From the NCBI GenBank assembly GCA_946629525.1, contig CAMOXU010000004.1, positions 1 to 58,137 on the forward strand: DNA of 58,137 nucleotides, written 5' to 3'. Below the pieces are notes generated by a model. That model worked only from the letters and a program-made list of their open reading frames with translations. It was not told the origin of the DNA and searched no databases. This document shows positions 7,414 through 14,900 of the stretch, piece by piece (position 1 is the first letter of the stretch; each line of letters begins with the position of its first letter). The DNA is from an uncultured Clostridia bacterium. GTDB lineage: Bacteria > Bacillota > Clostridia > Lachnospirales > Lachnospiraceae. A program made the position numbers and the translations under genes.

Positions 7414-7791
7414 ATGAGCAGAGTGAACGAAGATGTGTCGGAAATCTCCGGAGGGCAGATGCCGGAACTGGAAGACGGATTTTTTGATGAAGATTTGTTT
7501 GATGAAGATGAGTTCAGGAACCGTTTCAGCGTTATGAGCGGGGAAGAGCTCGACCGGGAGGCTGCCGGCGAAGATGCATTTTCCTGGGATTACGGGCTGG
7601 AATGGGAGGAAGATTTCGAACCGGAAGATTTTCATCCTCTGACCGGGGAAGAGCTTGACCGGGAAGCTGCCTTCGAGGACAGTTTTGAGATCGGGGAGGA
7701 TGAAGAGGAGGAATTCGAACCGGAGGATTTCCATCCTCTCTCGAAGGAAGAGTTAATGACAGAGGGGGGCCGGTACTTCGAGGAGGACTGA
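7414..7791 (+). CDS. Acidic repeat protein, unknown function
   Basis: A strongly acidic 125-residue protein built from repeats: GEELDREAA-x-ED occurs twice, and EPEDFHPL occurs twice, in register about 45 residues apart. There is no signal peptide or membrane helix, so it is probably cytoplasmic. Start choice is uncertain: the ATG at 7414 has GGAGA 8 bases upstream, while in-frame ATGs at 7396 and 7303 would add a very basic N-terminus. It lies 43 bp upstream of the M14-like gene, which also has an acidic N-terminus. I do not recognise the family. Confidence 0.5.
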   Translation: MSRVNEDVSEISGGQMPELEDGFFDEDLFDEDEFRNRFSVMSGEELDREAAGEDAFSWDYGLEWEEDFEPEDFHPLTGEELDREAAFEDSFEIGEDEEEEFEPEDFHPLSKEELMTEGGRYFEED

Positions 7792-7834
7792 GCCTACGAG
7801 CATCATGTGAAACGGTATAATGGGGGAGACTAAA

Positions 7835-9760
7835 GTGGCAGACAACCCGCAAAAGCGTGATCTGTTCGCAGAATTATCTGAGATGTCTGTCCGGGAGGTG
7901 GAGTCGCAGCTCCCGGGGGCAACAGAGAGATATATAGAAGAGACAGAAGGGTCCGGGCAGAGATCGTGGAAGAATTCGATCAGGACGATCTCACAGAGGA
8001 AGCCTGCACGGACACAGGAGGCACCGGACGTATCCGAAGATACGACGGAGATGCTCCCTGCTGAAAAGGAATATGAGAAAAAAGAGAGTGCTGCCGTAAA
8101 GGAGAACGTTGCGGCAGATGATCGCGGCGTGGTCGTACAGAAGAAAGATCCTGCCGGCTCAGGGCTCAGTGCGCTTGAGATGGAGCTTCTCGGGGTGACC
8201 GGAAATTATGCCGAAGAAGAGACGGCAGCGGATTCTTCGCTCGATCTGGAGCGGGAGCTTCTGTCTGTCAGGGCAGAGTCATCCCGGGCTGAGGGGAAGG
8301 ACGTACATCCGGATCCCGATGCGATCAGTCTGGAATTTGAGAAGAATAAAAAGAGTGCATCTGAGAGCAGCTCTGAGACAAAGGGTCCGGAATCAGACGA
8401 AGATACCTTTTATGCGGACATCACCGTGCCGAAGACCGAACCTAAGGGCCCGGTCAACGAACCGCTCAAGGGCGAGCGCTACGATCCCATGGAGGAGGAG
8501 CTCGAGAGAAAGGAGAAGAGGGACCGTCTTATACGGATCATATTGTTCTCCGCTCTTATGCTGGTGGCGGGAATCCTGATGACGTATGTCACATTTATCC
8601 GCGATCCGGGAAAAGGCGGCTCCGCTTCCTCGAAGGCAGCGTCTTCCGGGAGCACGGCAAAGAGTGAGAGCGCAGCTTCCGGGACAGCGTCCGCGGAAAG
8701 CGGCACCGCTTCGACCTCAAGTGTCCCGGCTGAGACCGTGGAGGATATCAGCACGGAGGATCTTTCGGCCTATCTTGCAGAGATGCCCGCGGAGGGAGAC
8801 GAGATCGTCAGCACAGCCGATGCGGTCTATACGTATGAGCAGATGGTGAAGGATCTGTATTTCCTGACGACAAGGTATCCGGATATTATCAGCGCGAATA
8901 TCGCCGCGACGACGCTCGACGGGCGTGCGGTGTATGAGGTGCTCATCGGAAATCCCGAAGGCTCCATGCATGTCGTCGTGCAGTACGGAATGCGCGGGAA
9001 CGAGTATATTACGAGCCTTCTTGCGATGCGCCAGCTGGAATATTACTGCGAGGAGCGCACAGCGGGAAATGTATACAGGAACCACAACTACAAGGAGATC
9101 TTCGCGGACGTCTGCATCCATGTCCTTCCGATGGTGAACCCGGACGGGGTGTCGGTCTGCCAGTTCGGGATGGATGCGCTCAGGACGAAGGCGGCAAGGG
9201 ATTCCGTGAAGGCCTGCTATGAGTATGACAAGGCGGCTGGTCTCACGAAGCAGCCCCTCGAGTCATATCTCCTGACCTTCGGGGCCAATGCCTCCGGTGT
9301 CGATATCAGCAAGAACTTCCCGGCCGGCTGGAGCAAATATACCGGCGGGGCTGTGCAGCCTTCCTTCGAGGGCTACAAGGGTCCTTCCGCGGGGAGCGAA
9401 CCGGAGACGCAGGCAGTCATGAATGCGGCAGATGACCGGACGAAGGGCGTCGTCATATACCGGGCGACAGGGAATCTGATCTACTGGGATTACGGTTCGG
9501 AGGGGACCGTGCACGAGGACGCGGAGCATCTCGCCGAGTCGCTCTCCACGAGGTCGGGATATCCGCTCACGGCTCTGCCGAAGTATGATTCGACGGATGC
9601 GGGCGGATGCGCGGACTACTTTATTGAGGCGGGGATCCCCGCGGTCAGTGTGGTCGTCGGGGAGGGAACGTCCCCGGTCGACATCTCGGCATTCCCGGAT
9701 ATCTGGACCGCGAATCTCAACATCCTTCCGATGCTTGCGAATTTGTACACTAATGGCTGA
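7835..9760 (+). CDS. Membrane-anchored M14 carboxypeptidase-like protein, predicted inactive
   Basis: A 641-residue protein. Residues 1-230 are an acidic, low-complexity cytoplasmic region. A transmembrane helix follows (LIRIILFSALMLVAGILMTY), then a Ser/Ala/Thr linker, then an M14 domain (from about residue 325). The fold markers are intact (LDGRAVYEVLIGN, PMVNPDGV, SEPETQAV, LIYWDYG). The catalytic residues are not: the H-G-x-E zinc motif reads GMRGNEY (Arg at about residue 387), the second zinc His is Arg in YRATGNLIYW (about 543), and the general-base Glu is Val in SVVVGEG (about 607). It may therefore bind wall peptides without cleaving them. I prefer the GTG at 7835 (GGGGGAG upstream) to the ATG at 7820, which overlaps a TATAAT box. 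Confidence 0.75.
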   Translation: MADNPQKRDLFAELSEMSVREVESQLPGATERYIEETEGSGQRSWKNSIRTISQRKPARTQEAPDVSEDTTEMLPAEKEYEKKESAAVKENVAADDRGVVVQKKDPAGSGLSALEMELLGVTGNYAEEETAADSSLDLERELLSVRAESSRAEGKDVHPDPDAISLEFEKNKKSASESSSETKGPESDEDTFYADITVPKTEPKGPVNEPLKGERYDPMEEELERKEKRDRLIRIILFSALMLVAGILMTYVTFIRDPGKGGSASSKAASSGSTAKSESAASGTASAESGTASTSSVPAETVEDISTEDLSAYLAEMPAEGDEIVSTADAVYTYEQMVKDLYFLTTRYPDIISANIAATTLDGRAVYEVLIGNPEGSMHVVVQYGMRGNEYITSLLAMRQLEYYCEERTAGNVYRNHNYKEIFADVCIHVLPMVNPDGVSVCQFGMDALRTKAARDSVKACYEYDKAAGLTKQPLESYLLTFGANASGVDISKNFPAGWSKYTGGAVQPSFEGYKGPSAGSEPETQAVMNAADDRTKGVVIYRATGNLIYWDYGSEGTVHEDAEHLAESLSTRSGYPLTALPKYDSTDAGGCADYFIEAGIPAVSVVVGEGTSPVDISAFPDIWTANLNILPMLANLYTNG

Positions 9761-9874
9761 AGTGTCCGGAAACGGTCACAGTGAGTTGAAAAAGCCGGAT
9801 CAATCGGCTAAGATGGTGCTGTTCCGCAGTGAACAGTCGATAAAAACCTTTAAGAATTTAGGAGGAAAAGACAG

Positions 9875-10099
9875 ATGCTGCAGGAAATTATCGATGTGCT
9901 GGCACAGTATACAGATGTACCGGCGGAGGAGATCAATGAGAGCTCTGATCTCATTGAAGACCTCGAACTGAATTCATTCGATGTCATCACGATCGTCAGT
10001 GATTTCGAGGATCAGTACGGGATCCGGATCCCGGACGACCAGATCATGGAATTCCACACGGTCGCGGATATCGAAGCATATCTGGAGAAGGAAAAATGA
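9875..10099 (+). CDS. acpP: Acyl carrier protein
   Basis: A 74-residue acidic carrier protein. The phosphopantetheine site is S34 in DLELNSFDVI, where the usual DSL reads NSF; this is common in specialised carriers but not in housekeeping AcpP. AGGAGG lies 8 bases before the ATG. The stop overlaps the start of the ligase gene by 4 bp (ATGA), so the carrier and the ligase are made together and the ligase probably loads this carrier. There is no fatty-acid-synthesis gene nearby, so a dedicated acyl or aminoacyl transfer role is likely. The symbol is used generically; this need not be the main AcpP. A 114-bp leader with hairpins precedes it. Confidence 0.8.
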   Translation: MLQEIIDVLAQYTDVPAEEINESSDLIEDLELNSFDVITIVSDFEDQYGIRIPDDQIMEFHTVADIEAYLEKEK

Positions 10100-11658
10100 A
10101 AAACTACCCACCTTATAACCCGCCGGCAGTTGAAGATCTGCGGCAGATGATCGTTTCAAAGGCAGAGAGCAATCCGGACGGCATCGCCTTCATGTACACA
10201 GGGGATGACGGAACGGTGCAGACAGTCACATATGCGCGGTTCCGCGCCGATGTGGACGCGGTCGGAACGTATTTCCACTCACAGGGGATCGTTGAGGGAA
10301 AGCATGTCGCCCTCCTCGGCGTTAATTCCTACGAATGGCTCGCGACATTTTTCGCAATTGTAAACGGCGGAAATGTAGTGCTTCCGCTGGATGCGCGCCA
10401 GCCCGCGGAGAATCTGATCCGCCTGCTCTGGGACGGAGACTGCGCAGTGCTCGCCTACTCAAAGGAATTCGAGCCTGCGATCCCGGCCTTTAAGGCCTCC
10501 CTGAATGACAGCCCGGCTGCAGACGCGAGAGGGTTCCTTGCGCTCCCGCTCACTTCATTTTCCGACTGGGTCAGAGAGGGTGAGAAGCTGATCGCGCAGG
10601 GTGACAGATCGTTCACGGACTGCGAGATCGATGTGCACGATATGTGTGCTCTGGTCTTTACGTCAGGGACGACCGGAAGGCCGAAGGGCGTTATGCTGAG
10701 TCAGGATAATATCGCGGCGAACATCGTTCAGGCGAGCCAGAGCTATGATCTCGTCGGCACGGGACTCTCACCGCTTCCGATGCATCATATGTTCGGCCTG
10801 ATCGTCGGCCACCTGATGGTATTCAATTACAACAGGCCCTGCTATATTGTGAGAAATATCCGGAACGTCATGAAGGATATCCAGATCGCGAAGCCGACCT
10901 GCATCTTTGTCGTTCCGATGATCATCGAGACGTTCGCGAAGCAGTTCCGCATCATGGCGAAGCGCACGGGAGCTCAGATGACCCCGGAGATGGTGAAGAC
11001 CGCTCTCGGAGGGAACCTGACGGATATCATCTGCGGCGGTGCTCCGCTTCCGGTCGGATATGTGCTGATGTTCCGCCAGTTCGGCATCAATCTGCTGAAC
11101 GGATACGGCATCACGGAATGCTCGCCGGTCCTCGCTGTCAACAGAGTCATGGATTATTGCGACGGATCTGTCGGCCCCGCACTTTTTGACACGGAGGTCA
11201 TGATCGACGAGGACGGAGAGATCCTTGCCCGCGGCCGCAACGTCATGCTCGGCTACTATAAGAATCCCGAGGCGACGGCGGAAGCTATGAAGGGCGGCTG
11301 GTTCCACACCGGCGATCTGGGAAAGATCGACGATCACTATATCTTCATCACGGGCCGTGCGAAGAATCTGATCATCACGTCTTCCGGTGAGAACATTTCC
11401 CCGGAGGAGCTGGAGGATAAATTCCTCGCGGATCCCGCTGTTGCGGAGGCGGTCGTCTACGAGAAGGACAATAATCTGGCGGTCCAGATCTTCCCCGAGA
11501 AGGAAGCCGGTGCCCCGGAGGAATATTTCAAGGCGCTTCTTAAGAAGATCAATTCCGGAGAGCCGGGCTACAGACAGATCCGCAGTCTCGTCATGAGGGC
11601 GGAGCCGTTCGTCCGCAACTCGACCGGTAAGATCGTCCGTGCACTGATCGAAAAGTAA
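10096..11658 (+). CDS. Class I adenylate-forming ligase (acyl-ACP/acyl-CoA synthetase-like)
   Basis: A 520-residue ANL-family enzyme that activates a carboxylic acid as acyl-AMP. The core motifs are present: A3 FTSGTTGRPKGVMLS, A5 NGYGITECSPV, the A7-A8 region GWFHTGDLGKIDD and TGRAKNLIITSSGENISP, and the A10 lysine in NSTGKIVRALI. It looks like a fatty-acid-type ligase more than an amino-acid adenylating domain. The 4-bp overlap with the upstream carrier gene suggests that it transfers the acyl group to that ACP. No acyltransferase follows, so the acceptor of the acyl group is unknown. A long hairpin terminator lies downstream at 11777-11844. Confidence 0.8.
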   Translation: MKNYPPYNPPAVEDLRQMIVSKAESNPDGIAFMYTGDDGTVQTVTYARFRADVDAVGTYFHSQGIVEGKHVALLGVNSYEWLATFFAIVNGGNVVLPLDARQPAENLIRLLWDGDCAVLAYSKEFEPAIPAFKASLNDSPAADARGFLALPLTSFSDWVREGEKLIAQGDRSFTDCEIDVHDMCALVFTSGTTGRPKGVMLSQDNIAANIVQASQSYDLVGTGLSPLPMHHMFGLIVGHLMVFNYNRPCYIVRNIRNVMKDIQIAKPTCIFVVPMIIETFAKQFRIMAKRTGAQMTPEMVKTALGGNLTDIICGGAPLPVGYVLMFRQFGINLLNGYGITECSPVLAVNRVMDYCDGSVGPALFDTEVMIDEDGEILARGRNVMLGYYKNPEATAEAMKGGWFHTGDLGKIDDHYIFITGRAKNLIITSSGENISPEELEDKFLADPAVAEAVVYEKDNNLAVQIFPEKEAGAPEEYFKALLKKINSGEPGYRQIRSLVMRAEPFVRNSTGKIVRALIEK

Positions 11659-11776
11659 AGTGCAGCTGAACCGCGATTCACACTGCCGCAGGAGGCAGGA
11701 TTTTGTGCGGCTGCAGACAGCAGTGTCGGAACGATTACAGTAAAATAAAGTACGCACCGCCTTATCGGTGCAGGAT

Positions 11777-11844
11777 AACGCTCCTGCCGGGGCCGTTCGC
11801 GCAGATTTTAAGTGCGGACTGCCCGGTGGGGGCGTTACTTTTTT
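11777..11844 (+). terminator. Long intrinsic terminator after the ligase gene
   Basis: A 15-bp stem pairs 11777-11791 with 11822-11836 (two or three G-T pairs) and encloses a smaller hairpin; T6 follows at 11839-11844. A separate small hairpin GCACCG/CGGTGC lies just upstream at 11754-11771. Confidence 0.75.
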
Positions 11845-11852
11845 CAGAAACC

Positions 11853-11881
11853 TTGTTTGATTTGTCAAATTCGTTTATACT
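11853..11881 (+). promoter_or_regulatory. Promoter of the giant acidic protein gene
   Basis: TTGTTT at 11853-11858 and TATACT at 11876-11881 with a 17-bp spacer. A start near 11888 excludes the in-frame ATG at 11885 and supports translation from 11954. Confidence 0.6.
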
Positions 11882-11953
11882 TAGATGGAGTACGATGTCA
11901 GGACTGCCGCTTTTTGCGGCATCTTATCAACATTTATTCGTGAGGCGGAGGAA

Positions 11954-14900
11954 ATGGCGAAATCACTGATTTTATACGATGGAAAATTGAGCACAACAGA
12001 GCGTGTTGCCACCACGATCGGACATATCGTGGGCAACGTCCGGATCTGCGAGATAGCGGAAGCTCCGTCGGACATATCCATGTATGACGGCTTCTGTTTT
12101 ATTTTCAATTTTTACGGTGCGCTCACTGCGGGTAAGACAAAGTCCTTCCTGAACACCAGGAAAGAGCAGCTTATCGGCAAAAGGATCGCTTTCGTCGGCC
12201 TCGGTTTTTCCGATAAGGGCTTCACGAAGTATGTCGTCGACATGGAATTCGCGCTGGGCGGAGACCTGTCGATCACAGGCATGTTCATAGAAAATGAAAA
12301 GACGACGACGGAGGTCGGCTATCAGATCGCCAAGAAGCTGCGTGAGCCGGTGAAGCGCATGGATGAGGCGGAGCTCATGGCGGAAGTCGGGAAGTTCATT
12401 GAAAATCATCAGGTCCTTGTCATGGCGACGGGAACAGATGATTTTGTGCGCGCGACCCCGCTTGAATATATCTACAGGAACGGTGTTTTTTATGTGATCA
12501 CCGAGGGCGGTCTGAAGTACCGGTCCGTTCTGGAGAACGGCAATGCGTCCGTGACGATCTTTGATCCCTTCGACGGGACGTTTCAGCATGTTAAAAGCCT
12601 GCAGGTCTTCGGGAAGGTGGAATCCGTCAAACCCGGGACGCAGGAGTACGCCAATATTCTGGCGGTCAAAGGAATTACGGAGAGTACGCTTGCCGCTATG
12701 GACGTATCCCTCTTCGTGCTCCGTATCATGCCCCTCACCATTGAATTCCTGAATCCGGATTTTAAGGCGCGGGGATACGATGCGCGCCAGCTTACGGATA
12801 CGGTCTTCAGGAAGAAGCTGTGGGAGCAGGGGAGCGCGTTCGTACGCGACAGTTTCGAGAATACAGGAAGTATCCTGACAGGAATACAGGGACAGATGAC
12901 GGATCCCGGCCTGCAGGGAAGTGCGTCGGAAGCAGACAGCAGAGCTGCCGATGAGGCATCTCCCAAGGAGCGGATCAATGCGTATCCGGATTTGAAGGAA
13001 GGGTGGGAAATCACCGATACGGATCCGGAAGAGGGCACCGGAGAGTCAGATGCGGTTTCGGAAGAGAGCCTGGAGACGGAAGCGGCAGATGTCCGGGAAA
13101 TTTTCTCTGATCAGGACAGTGCGGACGGAGAGCCGGAAGAGAAGGGTGTCCGGAAATACAGCGCATTTGATTTTGGCGGAGGACTTCTCGGGGAAGAGGA
13201 GGAAGCAGAGGAAGAGGAAGCTCCGGAAGAAGCGGCGGAGGAGCCGGACGGGGATGAGGAAGATGCTTCTTATGAGGAGGAAGAGCCTGTTTCCGAAGGG
13301 CTTGCTGCTGAAAGCCGGAACATGGCGGAGGAAGTCCGCCGCATGATGGAGCTCCGCAGCACGGAAGAAGCTCCGTCGGAGGAGAAAGAGGAGAACGTTC
13401 CTGACGAGGAGGAACTGGAGGAATATCGTGATCTCTTCGGAGGTGTGGAAGATCTGCATCGGAGCGGAGAGAAAGAGAAGAAGACGCCGCTGATCGAGCG
13501 GGAGGGAAGGGTCGACCTTCGGGAATATCTGGATGAGATGGATATCGACGAGGAGGATCTCGACGACGAAGAGGAAGAATACGAGGAAGAGGAAGAAGAG
13601 GAAGAAGAGGATTATCTGGAGAGAAAGCGTCCTAAGAAAGACAGAAGACGAGGCTTCTTCGCCACAGGATTCGGGAAGGGTCTGAGCCGTTTCCTCGGCA
13701 TCGACGATGAGGAAGAGGATGAGGACGAAGACGAGGACGAGGACGACGAGGAAGACGGCTATGACGAAGCCGAGACAGAGGAGGAAGTGACCTACAGGAA
13801 GTCCTGGATGGAGCGCTTCCGGGCCCGGAGAGACGATGAGGAGCTGATGGACGAGCTGCGCGCGGACCGCGAAGAGGAGCCCGACGAGCTTGATGAGCTG
13901 CTTCTGAAATACGGGTCAGATGAGGATGATTCGTATGATGAGGATGACGGGGAACCGGATTCTCTCGACGCTGAGTATGAGGACGACGGTGAATATGACG
14001 ATGAGGAGAGCTCCGGAACGGTAATGAAGTCCGGGGCGGCGGATGTGTCCGGGAACACGACGGATTCGGATGAAGAGGAATTCGGGGATCCGGATGACTT
14101 CTCTGACGGGGACGAGGACTGGTATGATGAGTCCGACGATTCCGACGAAGAGTATGATGAGGACGCAGAGTACGACGAGGACGAAGAAGAGTACGACGAT
14201 TCCGATGAAGAAGAGTATGAGGAGGATGAAGAACCTGCCGGACGATCAGCGAAAAAATCCGGTGAAAGCTGGATAAAGAGGATCATAAGACTCGGACTTG
14301 GCGGAAAGAATGCAGCCGATGAGGATGACGAGTACGACGAATCCGACGATGAAGAAGAATCGGAAGAGTACGAGTACGAGGGTTCCGATGAGGAAGAATC
14401 GGAAGAGTACGAGTACGAAGATTCTGATGAGGAAGAATCGGACGAGTATGAGTACGAGGACTCCGATGAGGAAGAATCGGAAGAGTACGAGTACGAAGAT
14501 TCTGATGAGGAAGAATCGGACGAGTATGAGTACGAGGACTCCGATGAGGAAGAATCGGAAGAGTACGAGTACGAAGATTCTGATGAGGAAGAATCGGAAG
14601 AGTACGAGTACGAATATTCTGATGAGGAAGAATCGGATGAGTATGAGTACGAGGACTCCGATGAAGAAGATTCGGATGCATACGAATATGAGATCTCCGA
14701 TGACGAGGCAGAATCGGACGAGTACGCTGGTGAAGACGCAGATGAGGCTGAAGACGCGGCTGAATATGTGTTTGAAGAAGTTGACGAATCCGAGATCAGC
14801 TCAGGAGCTTATGCGAAGGCGTCTGAAGAGGAGCTCGCGCAGCCGGCAGAGCCTGAAGAGAAAGTTGAACTGACGGAGGAGATATCTGAGCCGGAAGCGG

